Of a DNA stretch of 64,000 bases, positions 1 through 9,625 are shown in pieces (the stretch's first letter is position 1; each line of letters begins with the position of its first letter). The position numbers and the translations under genes were made by a program. Source of the DNA: Psoroptes ovis (Eukaryota; Arthropoda; Arachnida; Sarcoptiformes; Psoroptidae); contig PQWQ01000008.1 in the NCBI GenBank assembly GCA_002943765.1, forward strand, positions 1,984,001 through 2,048,000, read 5' to 3'. The notes beneath the pieces were generated by a model. The model was not told where the DNA came from, did not search any database, and saw nothing but the letters and a program-made list of their open reading frames with translations.

Positions 1-1112
1 CTTTTTCACCTTCAATGATGAAGGTTAATTACTTATGACTTACCACAATCAAAGGTCAAAAACCGTCAGAAATATTTCGTGATTTTGGGCTCCGAAAAAC
101 TCCTGGAAACTTTCCTCTCGTAAAATTTTTTTCTGGGAAACTTTCCCGTGGAACAAACCCGTCACCCTCTGAGCCCTATGCTGATGATGGCTGCTGCTGG
201 TTCCGGTACTGCATCGTTGAACGACTCCTCTTGTTTTGTTTATTTAAGCCCAAATGGATTTTTCATGTTTTCTCGCTTGTTTGTTTATTTACACATCGAA
301 TACTGGACATTACTTACATTACATTACACAACGAGTGAGATTAAGTTTCGGGAAAAACAAAAAATTTTCATCATTTGTGAACGACCCGTGTGTGAAAAAT
401 TCGGGAAACTTTTCGGGAATTTTCTCAGGAAAATTCTGCCTGTTTTGTACCAACGAATATGTACCAAACAGATAAGTGCAACAAACAAACGATAAAAAAT
501 CCAAAAATAACGTTACATTTTTTTTGATTAACTAACCTTTGTGGAGAGGTGATTTTTTACTCGGAATAATTTCCTTATCTTTTTGTTTCTGGGAAAATTT
601 TCCAAGAAATCTAAAAGAAAACAGCGAATGCACTTTGATTACAACTGTAACAGTGTCAACAACCAGTCAGCCAACTAACTAATCAAACGACCAAAACTGC
701 TAATCAACTAATCAACCAGTCAGCCAAAGCAACAAAAATGAACCAAACCCTAAAAAAAACAATCAGCAAACAAACAAACAATCGATTGATGATAATAATC
801 GATATTATCAATCGATTGATAAGTGACAAGCAATTCATCAAATGTATATCGTGCAATATGGACGATAAGCAATGGTCAAACAGAAACTTTCCGAGAGATA
901 ATTTTTCCCTGGAAAGTTTCCGAGATAAAATTCGGTACATTATTTGTTTTACCCAGTGCACGCAACACATAGATTAGTACAACAACAACTAACTAATACG
1001 CCCATTGTGTAAATATTTACGAAAATGAATCTTTGGAAATTTTCTTGGAAATTTTTTCTCCGTGTGTTCCAAATTCTAATTAATTAAACAAATGGCAACA
1101 AAACAAACATCT

Positions 1113-1125
1113 TGACCTTTGACCT
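1113..1125 (-). promoter_or_regulatory. Perfect DR1 (HNF4/RXR-type) site
   Basis: The plus strand reads TGACCTTTGACCT, the exact reverse complement of AGGTCAAAGGTCA, the consensus direct repeat with one-base spacing bound by HNF4 and RXR/USP-type nuclear receptors. It lies about 4.2 kb upstream of the foxA start codon. A weaker relative (AGGTCAAAGGTTC) is at 1303-1315. Binding is inferred from the motif alone. Confidence 0.5.
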
Positions 1126-1884
1126 TTGATATTTGTCAATTTTTGTTAATTTCTAATTTTGTCAATTTAGTAATAATCGATGATCAAATCATTTGATCAA
1201 ATATGATTGATTTTCAGGTCATTATTCATTGATAGTATATATCGATCGACAAATAAACAAGTAATTTTGAAGATAGAAAATTGTCAAATTGTCAATAATC
1301 GGAGGTCAAAGGTTCTTTGAAAATTTTCCATTTTTTAATGTACAAATTAGGCGTCAAAGTTCTCGTTAAATTCGCCTTTGAGAAAATTCCCAGAGGTTCT
1401 CAAACGATTGAATAGGGATACCTGCCTGGCCTTACGTCACCTTTACCCTGTGTGGCCCCTCTTTGCATCTTTGAACTGCCCCTAGGTCCTTTGTAGGTTC
1501 CCATGGATCTGAGAAGTAATTTAGACCCTAATAAAATATGGCCGGCAAATGATCAAAAGCGAGAATTCAGCAAGCTTTTATGATACCTTTGCAAGGTTTA
1601 CAAGGTATCAATAAAACAAATTTTGTTTGATTGTTTGCGCAGGATGCGCAACAATACTCACACAGGGAAATTTGTCTTCAATCAAATTGGTAATTTGGCA
1701 ATAAAATTGATTGATCAATCAATCGATTGATTGATTGACTTTGCAGAGTTGTTGTGTAGTAATGTAATAGGTAATAATACACAGGTGAGAAATTTTGCCG
1801 GTAAACAATAAAGTAAAAAGTCATAAAAAATCGCAAAAAATTCTAAGACCTCCCGCAGCAGCAGAAGCAGCAATTGCTTGGTTG

Positions 1885-1968
1885 TATTAGGTTGTCCGAA
1901 AAGTTCATTCCGCTCACTCCACAGAGTTGCTCATGAAAATCGGCCAGAACTTTTCGGACAACCTAATA
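1885..1968. mobile_element. MITE-like inverted-repeat element, copy 1
   Basis: This 84-bp element begins TATTAGGTTGTCCGAAAAGT and ends with the exact inverse, closing on CCTAATA. The terminal inverted repeats are about 20 bp and enclose about 42 bp. The outermost TA could be the target duplication typical of Tc1/mariner-type insertions. It has no coding capacity, so it would be non-autonomous. Six further relatives lie at 12480, 13230, 19579, 20427, 22427 and 23016. Confidence 0.8.
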
Positions 1969-2458
1969 GTTATTGCTTAGGTAATAACACATGTTTCTGG
2001 CTTGTTTTCCCGAGACATTACTTTTATGAGGAATTTTGCCGAAACTATTCTCACATTTTCGAACTGATTCAACGTAAAGAAAGCGCGAGAATTCGAATGT
2101 TTTATTGCGCTTTCATTCATCAAAGGTAAAAGGTGAAAGGTAGAGAGGGTCTTAGCCTCATAAATAAATTCGAAAATTTAATTATGACATTACTTTTCGG
2201 TACATTACTTACACAGACACACACACACACACAAACACTGAGAATAAATAGAACAAAATTAACTTTCAATGTGTAAACAAACAAACACAATAAATAAATG
2301 AACGATAAACAAACAAAAAACATACAGGCATAAGGTTGTAGGTAAGTTTATACATTGTTATTATTTGAAAAAAACAAACAGGGCAACATAACTAACTTAC
2401 CAATCTACTGACTGACTAACGAACCCTGATGATGTATATGCTTCGGTATACGATCGAT

Positions 2459-2600
2459 GATCAGTTTGAGCAGTAATAACAGCTGAAAATTATGAGGTTT
2501 AAGCCTCGTCAATTGGTAAGCAAGCAACTGGCTTGCTTATATACCATAGATTTAGCAAAATTCAACGTATTAATTAGAGATTGACTCAGATTCGAGACAG
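2459..2600. repeat. Duplicated element flanking foxA, copy A
   Basis: This segment aligns in the same orientation with 9497-9625, on the other side of foxA. Shared blocks in order are AGTTTGA..CAGTAAT, CTGAAAA, the exact 15-mer TAAGCCTCGTCAATT, ACTGGCTTG followed by TTATATACCA, and a terminal ACGTATT. Copy A also holds a small hairpin from AAGCAAG and CTTGCTT. Function is unknown. It may be an old dispersed repeat or a conserved regulatory unit. Confidence 0.6.
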
Positions 2601-3685
2601 TGTCATTATTCGATAGCGCAAAAGGGTTAAAACCTGATAAATAATGTTATGACTTTGACAGTCATCGAATCGTTCTGAAATAGTTTCAACTGTATTGGTT
2701 TATACGTGATAAGTACCTCGATGAATACTTCGGCAAAGAATATCATAAGAATCGATTGACTTTTCAATGACTAAGTACCTGCACACACACATACACACAG
2801 ATTATTACACAACCAAACCAAACCAAACAGCAGCAGCCGAAAGCCAATAACCTTTGAGTGTTGTATTGCAAACATGTTGTAGTGTAATCAACTATCGATG
2901 ATGTAGTAATCATAACAACAATCGATAATGAGCATTCGAAAAGAAAGCAATTAAAAAAAAATCTTCAAAGAAACAAAAAACGAAAAACATCTCAAGATGT
3001 TGTATGAGGTTGTTGGTTGTAATAATGTTGTTGGAGTAATGTACACACCTGTGAGTCGTTGTTTGTCGGTGTGTAGCTACAGTATTTATACACTTAGTTC
3101 CGACGTTACAAGTTGTCGGCATCTATGAAACAAAGCGATTCGATTGTTTTTTGGGGATTTTTTTTAATTAATTCCATTCAAGTTAATCAATCGTATGAAT
3201 TGAATTTTTTTTCGAAATTCGAACGCAGTAATTTACCTGGAAAAAATTCTTTTCCCTGAATTTTTTAGGTGAATGAATTCTTCGAATCGTTCGAGTCTTA
3301 TCAAATCTTCGATTTCGAATCATTTTTAATTGACTTTTTTGCTTTGCCTGTTGTTTTCAATTATTTTGATTATCAATTTTAGATAAATGAATGAATGAAT
3401 GATGATTGCAATTTCTTTCGATTTGTTTTGTTTGTTCATCGTGTTTTTTTTTGTGCTGTGAATAAAACTTCCCCTCTCTTTCATTAGCTCTATGCCACTA
3501 CCTTTTTGTATGTTTGCTTTTCGTTTTACTTTGTTTGTTGTTCGAGAAAAAATTGACAAAATTTTTTTTTAATGGAAAAAGGCGTGTCCTCTCACATCAA
3601 TGTTATCAATCGACCAATCAAAATTGAGCAAACATATTTGCTTTGAGCAAACATTGGGCGTGTTCTGTTATTATCATCATTTCTG

Positions 3686-3707
3686 TTTTTTTTTTTTTTT
3701 TTTTTTT
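3686..3707 (+). repeat. Poly-T run (22 T)
   Basis: An uninterrupted run of about 22 thymines lies in the foxA upstream region. It is a simple homopolymer, possibly the trace of an A-tailed insertion on the minus strand or a nucleosome-excluding tract. Its exact length could be affected by sequencing error. Confidence 0.8.
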
Positions 3708-4051
3708 GATAATCAAAAATTTTTGATTCATAAAAAATTGAACGAAAAAAAAGAGGCGTAACCTTTTTCACAAAATAAAACATGATGCCATTTGATTGGC
3801 TCTTATCAAACCAGAGAAAAAAAATTGCAAAACAAACAAACAAAAAAACACTACAAAAAACAACGAAAATAAAAAAAGGTAGTGGCACACACAACAAAAG
3901 ACAGAAAGAAAAAAAAACGGAAAGCAGAAAAAAAAGTGCGCGAAATGTAATCTTTGGTTTAGTTGAAAACTTTTCACTTGAAAAAAAAACTGTTTACCCG
4001 CAACCACTGCACACACAGATACACACATTAACTAAGAGGCAAGCAGCGTCT

Positions 4052-4079
4052 ATGTGTGTGTGTATGTGTGTGTGTGTGT
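4052..4079 (+). repeat. TG microsatellite
   Basis: A (TG)n tract with one interruption (TA) lies in the foxA 5' region. It creates spurious open frames rich in Cys/Val on the plus strand and Thr/His on the minus strand. It carries no gene. Confidence 0.85.
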
Positions 4080-4700
4080 TCAGCTATTGGTGGCCGTCGT
4101 TTTGGTTGGTTGGTTGGCTGGCTGGTTGTTTGGTTATTTGATTTTTTATTCATCAAACAAACGGACAACAGTAAACAACAACGAATCAGAGACGAACAAA
4201 CCAACGAATCATTCATATAAACCATGTGTCTATGTGTGTATTAATGTGTTTATTTATTTGAATTTTTTTCACTTTGAAAATTTCTCAAACAAACAAACAA
4301 ATGAATATAAATACAAATAAACAAACAAAAAACGAATTCAAAAAAAGAAAAAATTTTCATTTCAATTTCAACCAGTGCTGTGTATGTGTGTGTGTTTATG
4401 TTGTGTGTTTATACATTGAATTTGTTTGCATTGTATATAATTCATCAACTGAATCAATGAATGAATGATTGAATGAAAAAAAAAACATCCAAATATTTGC
4501 TTATTTGCGTATTTGGTTCTTATTGGTTGATTGTGAAAATGTTTCAATTTCACAAATAAACAAATAAAATCAAATAAGAATAAACAAGAATAATAAATAA
4601 ATAAATAAATAAATATTTGACCAATTAAATTTCGAAAGAATTTCGAAAAATTTTTCATTTGTGTTTATTAACTTTTAATCAAAAAAAAAAAAAAAATCAG

Positions 4701-4803
4701 CCAATCAAAATAATTTGGTGGATCAAAATTGGCCAATCAAAATCGACCAACTAACCGAGATTTAACCAATGAAATTCGATCGAATTCAACAGATTCAACC
4801 AAT
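4701..4803 (+). promoter_or_regulatory. Four CCAAT boxes at 32-33 bp spacing
   Basis: CCAAT pentamers start at 4701, 4733, 4766 and 4799, with spacings of 32, 33 and 33 bp, all in one orientation. Three of the four continue as CCAATCAAAA. They lie 517-619 bp upstream of the foxA start codon. Multiple CCAAT boxes about 32 bp (three helical turns) apart are a known layout of NF-Y-regulated promoters. A further CCAAT is at 4621. A promoter role is inferred. Confidence 0.5.
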
Positions 4804-5319
4804 CAAAACAACGAAACAATTAAAGAAATTTTAGTTTTTGAAAAAAATTATCTCAGAATATATGGTTGAATCAATCTATAGTTTGTAAAATTACAAATTA
4901 TTCATGTTTGTTTGCTTGTTCGAATTTAAATAAATAAAACCAGAAAAATAAACATCTTTAAAAACACTATAATTATAAATATTGATCAAATATTTATCGA
5001 ATAAATATTTAAATTAATAATAACTCTTCATTCAAATACTATAACACTTCATTCAATTAATAAAATAATAATAATAAATCAAATATTGATCTATTCATTT
5101 TTGTTTATTATTTGATTGTTTATAATTGTTGTTTATAGTTTAAAATATTTGAAATTTTATTAATTCGAATTATTCAAACTAAATGAAAAAAACAGAGAAA
5201 TGTGTTTTTTTTTTAATGTAAATGTGTGCCATGTTATCAATGTTATCTATGAATAACCGTAAGGTATAGTGAATCGAAGTATATTGAATTCATAAATATC
5301 GTGTTAATCTTGATATGAA

Positions 5320-8271
5320 ATGTTGAATCATTATCAATATCAAAAGCTATATGATTATCATCATCATAATCAAGAACATCATCAACAGCAACAACAAGCG
5401 GAACAATATTATCCACAGCAACAGATCGCGCAACAAGATTATCATCGTCAACGACAGCTATCAACATCATCATCCCTGTCATCGACATCAAGATCATCAT
5501 CTCGAGCATCATCAATATTGTCAGCGAAATCATTGGATAATATGAATCAATCATCAGCGACTCAAGCAGCATCAACTCTTTCATATGCAACAATGTTGAA
5601 TGCAGGTATAAATATGGCAACAGCAGCAACAAGCGCAACATCGAATTATTCACCACTATCATCATCGACAACCTCATCTTCATCATCATCCTCATCGACA
5701 ACGGCTGCGGCAGCAGCAGCTGCCGCAGCATTGAATCATAATTATCATCATCTGAACCATTTGAACCACTTGAATCATCATCCTCATACACCGCATCACC
5801 ATCATCCATCAGCCATCCACAATCAACATTCTCATGGCCATCATCCTCATCAAATATTTATGCCAAATGCCCATCACCACGGGCATCATCAAATGTCGCT
5901 GACCGATATCATTACTCCTTCGGGTACCACATCATCCGCCGCATCCGGATCATCTTCAGCATCATCCTCGGTATCGTTATCGGCAGCAGCTGCAGCTGCT
6001 GCTGCTATCGCTGGCCAGCTGATTACATCATCAAATTCGATCAATGATAATATGAATATTGTTGTCGGCGGTGGTGGTGGCAGCGGTGGAGGGGGAAGTG
6101 GAGGTATCCTACCAAATTCCGACGGTCCATGTCTATCGCCAGCGATCGCCAACAGTAACAATACCCCATTGTCCCCACTGCTGACGGCCGCTACGGCCAA
6201 CAATATGAGCGATTTACTCAGCTCACCACCACCACCATCATCATCGACTTCAACATCGGTAACATCGCTGCAACAGCGAAGTATGAACAGCGGCAACAAC
6301 CTGCAACAGCAAACATCAACATCATTGAATGAATATCCAGGTGGCGCTGCTGGTGGTGGATCGGTTACACCGACCAATGATATCGGTGAAACATCAAGCA
6401 CCAATGCATTGTTACAACGTGCACGTGCTGATAAAACATATCGCCGTAGCTATACACATGCAAAGCCACCGTATTCATACATCTCGCTAATAACGATGGC
6501 CATACAAAATTGCCCAAACAAGATGCTTACCCTCAGTGAAATCTATCAATTCATCATGGATCTATTCCCTTATTATCGTCAAAATCAACAAAGATGGCAA
6601 AATTCCATACGCCACTCGTTAAGCTTCAACGATTGCTTTCTCAAAGTACCTCGTACACCTGATAAACCAGGCAAAGGTAGCTTCTGGACCTTACACCCTG
6701 ACTCGGGCAACATGTTCGAAAACGGTTGCTATTTACGGCGTCAAAAACGTTTCAAATGTGAAGGTATGAACATGAATGAAAACGGCAGCGGTGGGGGCAG
6801 CACTGGTAAAAAACATCATGACCACCATCACCATCATGGTCATCAAGGGAATGCCACCGGCCATCACCACCACCAACAGCATCATGGTTCAACGACAACA
6901 ACATCGATATCATCGAATAATCGTTCATCATCGACATCGAATAAAAATAGTAATAGTAATCTATCATCGATAAGTAATGGTAGCAGCCTGACTAATGATA
7001 AAATGAATGATAATATTACGTCATCGATGAATAGCGCCAATTCGATGGCCGTACATTTTAATCATCAAAATCATCCTCATTCATCGAATCATATATCACA
7101 TCAACATCCTCATCATACGTCAACAATGAACGGTTATCTGCAACAGCAGCAACACCAACAATATGACCCTAACCCTCAGCAGCAACATCATACGCAACAT
7201 TTGTCGCATCCTCATCAGCAGCAGCGACATTTGAATGGAGGGCTAAACATGTTGGATGATTGTATGAATCATTTGAATCATCCGCATCAACAGCAACAGG
7301 CGCATGCGCAGCAACAACATGCGCAACATCATCAGCAGCAATCGTTGCATCATCACCAGCAACAGCAGTCGCAGCAACATTTGCAACATCATCCTCAGCA
7401 ACAGCATTTACATCAACAACAGCAACATTCGCATCATCAGCAGCAGCAGCAATCGCAACAGCAACATGCACATGCGCATTTTCAGCATCAACAATCACAG
7501 CAACAAGCGCAACATGTACATCATCTGCAACAACAACAACAGCAGCAACATTCACAACAGCAACAAAATTCGCTGATAGATCAAATGAATTTGTATGGTA
7601 ATCAGCAACAATCGCAACATGCGCATGCGCAACATGATCGTACGAATCAATTAATGAATGATCATTCGGCGGCTGCAGCTGCCGCAGCTGTTGCCAACAT
7701 ATTTTTCCACCATCATCATCAACAATCATCACCTCAATCATCATCGATATCAGGCGGTTTATACGGTGCAAGTATTGCCCAACAACATAACCCGTTTTCA
7801 ATACAAAGTATAATCGCTACGCATTCAGGTGATGGTGGCGGCAATCCTGCGGCTAAATTAGATTTATCATCAGCGGCAGCGACATCTACAACGACAGCTT
7901 CGACAACAACAACAACCATAATCAATACACCACCATCATCAGCATCATCATCTTCAGCAGCGACAACAGCGACACCTATTCAATGTAATAATACAAATCA
8001 AGAAGGTGATCATGGTATAAATTCGACGAATAATAATAGTCCATTATCACCTATAACCCCATCATCTGCATCATCATGTTCATCAATATCATCCTCATCA
8101 GGTATGGTTGCGCAATCATCGACAGCAGCAGCGGCAACAACATCCGCACCATCTTCGACTACAACAACAGCGGCAGGTGCAGCAGCAGCATCAAACGCAA
8201 TCAACGATACATCATCCTCCTCATCCTCATCAGCGTATCATTATCAATCGGCCATATATCATTCCACTTAA
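5320..8271 (+). CDS. foxA: Forkhead transcription factor FoxA (fork head/HNF3)
   Basis: This is an intronless frame of 983 residues. Residues about 375-480 are a complete winged-helix forkhead domain of the FoxA class, nearly identical to the fork head/HNF3 pattern: KPPYSYISLITMAIQ, then QRWQNSIRHSLSFNDCF, then GSFWTLHPDSGNMFENGCY and RRQKRFK. FoxA proteins are pioneer factors for gut and endoderm genes, acting in the nucleus. A second FoxA hallmark, the C-terminal NPFSI-type motif, is at about residue 822 (HNPFSIQSIIA). The rest is Ser/Ala/His/Gln-rich: poly-Ala near 130 and 225, a Gly run near 250, and a very long His/Gln tract at about 500-780. At 983 residues it is roughly twice the usual FoxA length. 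An in-frame TGA at 5311-5313 makes 5320 the most upstream possible ATG. The frame is in no doubt; a 5' non-coding exon cannot be excluded. Confidence 0.97.
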   Translation: MLNHYQYQKLYDYHHHNQEHHQQQQQAEQYYPQQQIAQQDYHRQRQLSTSSSLSSTSRSSSRASSILSAKSLDNMNQSSATQAASTLSYATMLNAGINMATAATSATSNYSPLSSSTTSSSSSSSSTTAAAAAAAAALNHNYHHLNHLNHLNHHPHTPHHHHPSAIHNQHSHGHHPHQIFMPNAHHHGHHQMSLTDIITPSGTTSSAASGSSSASSSVSLSAAAAAAAAIAGQLITSSNSINDNMNIVVGGGGGSGGGGSGGILPNSDGPCLSPAIANSNNTPLSPLLTAATANNMSDLLSSPPPPSSSTSTSVTSLQQRSMNSGNNLQQQTSTSLNEYPGGAAGGGSVTPTNDIGETSSTNALLQRARADKTYRRSYTHAKPPYSYISLITMAIQNCPNKMLTLSEIYQFIMDLFPYYRQNQQRWQNSIRHSLSFNDCFLKVPRTPDKPGKGSFWTLHPDSGNMFENGCYLRRQKRFKCEGMNMNENGSGGGSTGKKHHDHHHHHGHQGNATGHHHHQQHHGSTTTTSISSNNRSSSTSNKNSNSNLSSISNGSSLTNDKMNDNITSSMNSANSMAVHFNHQNHPHSSNHISHQHPHHTSTMNGYLQQQQHQQYDPNPQQQHHTQHLSHPHQQQRHLNGGLNMLDDCMNHLNHPHQQQQAHAQQQHAQHHQQQSLHHHQQQQSQQHLQHHPQQQHLHQQQQHSHHQQQQQSQQQHAHAHFQHQQSQQQAQHVHHLQQQQQQQHSQQQQNSLIDQMNLYGNQQQSQHAHAQHDRTNQLMNDHSAAAAAAAVANIFFHHHHQQSSPQSSSISGGLYGASIAQQHNPFSIQSIIATHSGDGGGNPAAKLDLSSAAATSTTTASTTTTTIINTPPSSASSSSAATTATPIQCNNTNQEGDHGINSTNNNSPLSPITPSSASSCSSISSSSGMVAQSSTAAAATTSAPSSTTTTAAGAAAASNAINDTSSSSSSSAYHYQSAIYHST

Positions 8272-8284
8272 TTAATTAAATTAA

Positions 8285-8322
8285 CCAATCAAAATTAATT
8301 GACCAACTACAAATTAACCAAT
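8285..8322 (+). promoter_or_regulatory. Paired CCAAT boxes in foxA 3' flank
   Basis: CCAAT starts at 8285 and 8318, 33 bp apart, just after the foxA stop codon. The segment CCAATCAAAA..GACCAACTA..TTAACCAAT resembles 4733-4770 in the upstream array, so the two places appear to share an old repeat. It probably falls within the foxA 3' untranslated region. Function is unknown. Confidence 0.4.
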
Positions 8323-9207
8323 CAGAATTAATTTAATTTAACATTTTATAGGGCTACTAATTATGTGTTCGATTAATTAGCACATGTAACCGTTATGAAA
8401 TGACGAAAATTCGAATTGACCGTAGTAGTAAATGCATTTCATTTCATTTTTGTTCATTCATTCGGATCATTAATCATCATAAACACGCCCACAATTAAAC
8501 AAAATAATTAAACATTTTAACCCGTTGAATACTAATTATTATTACTAAATTGAATGAATTGATAATTAATTACACTTAATTAATGAATATTAATTACTTA
8601 ATTTTATCGATTTTTGAACTATCTCTTTCATCCTCCTCCTCCTCCTTCTACTCCTACTCATTATTTTGTAAATAAAAAAAATATTCATGAAAAATTCTAA
8701 ATGAAAACAAAGTTTTCCGAGAAAGTTTCTCGTTAGTCATTGGATTAAGGGAAAATTTCTTTGAACCTTCGAAAAATGTTTCCATGGAAACTTTCTGGAA
8801 AGTCTCTTTCGAAAAACAAAACAAATGAACCACGACTGGTAATTGTGGAACCACTGGGAACCAACAAGCGAACCATTAACCTATCATCAACCAATCAATT
8901 ATCAAGATTATAATTCATAAGGTAATCACCTTGTTAAAAAGGTTCACAGGTAATTTTCGAGAAATAAAAAATAAATTTCATTTTCTAAAAATTGACGAGA
9001 ACACGTGCGGCGTGCGCTGCACGTGTCAATCGAATAAATTATTCGATGACATTACTCTCTCGTGAAATCGACGACATTTTTCGACCAAAAAAATACTTCG
9101 TGAGAACTTGGAAATTTCTCGTAAAAAAATTTCTCTAATTGATTTTCAATTGTTTATAACCTGAATTATTTCATTGTTTTTTTAATAAAAAAAGCATTTG
9201 ACCTTTG

Positions 9208-9220
9208 AGGTCAAAGGTCA
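9208..9220 (+). promoter_or_regulatory. Perfect DR1 site within a 30-bp palindrome
   Basis: AGGTCAAAGGTCA, the exact HNF4/RXR-type DR1 consensus, is embedded in a perfect palindrome at 9195-9224. The palindrome has 14-bp arms CATTTGACCTTTGA and TCAAAGGTCAAATG around a GG centre. It lies about 0.9 kb downstream of the foxA stop. The symmetry offers a second overlapping half-site arrangement on the other strand. Binding is inferred. Confidence 0.55.
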
Positions 9221-9496
9221 AATGAATACCTGTGATAATTTGAACTAACACAGAAAAACATGTTTATGGGAAGTTTTTTTTATTTTCGCGCACAAATTTC
9301 TGCAGGGAAATATTTGATAAATAAATAAATGAATAACGACATACTTGAAATGATAACTTAAGATGATGTTGATGATGGACGAATCAACTGATGAACCAAA
9401 AGAGCGAAAAATGACCGTAAAAAAAGACCACCAAGCATCCAGCGTGGTCGGAGGTTAATGCTGGAAGAGGTTAACAACATTAAGCACATGAAATAT

Positions 9497-9625
9497 GATG
9501 AGTTTGACAGTAATCACAACTGAAAAATTCAAAGTCTAAGCCTCGTCAATTTAAGCTACTGGCTTGTTTATATACCAGAAATTTAAGACGTTCAAAACGT
9601 ATTGATTAAGGGTTAATGACTAAGA
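9497..9625. repeat. Duplicated element flanking foxA, copy B
   Basis: This is the counterpart of 2459-2600, sharing the exact block TAAGCCTCGTCAATT and the following ACTGGCTTG/TTATATACCA blocks in the same order and orientation. It is about 7 kb from copy A, with foxA in between. It has no coding potential. Confidence 0.6.

Larger units (their letters stand above)
1..5319. other. Non-coding region upstream of foxA
   Basis: I find no supportable coding gene here. Open frames are short, low in complexity and do not look like any protein family. The stretch contains one MITE-like element (1885-1968), one copy of a duplicated element (2459-2600), DR1-type nuclear receptor sites (1113, 1303), a run of 22 T (3686-3707), TG/CA microsatellites, and a phased CCAAT array (4701-4803). 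A local segment at about 1430-1610 is less AT-rich than its surroundings and contains a short hairpin built on GATACC/GGTATC. The region is probably cis-regulatory for foxA; that is inferred from position only. Confidence 0.7.

Noticed and set aside
148..495. 115-residue plus-strand open frame near the window start
   Set aside because: Low complexity, no recognisable domain, and it overlaps GAAA/TTTC patches that create open frames by chance.
5243..5809. 188-residue open frame antisense to foxA
   Set aside because: It is the reverse strand of Ser/His/Gln codon runs, giving Asp/Met/Leu-rich nonsense with no family likeness. The same holds for 5889-6404 and 7169-7801 on the minus strand.
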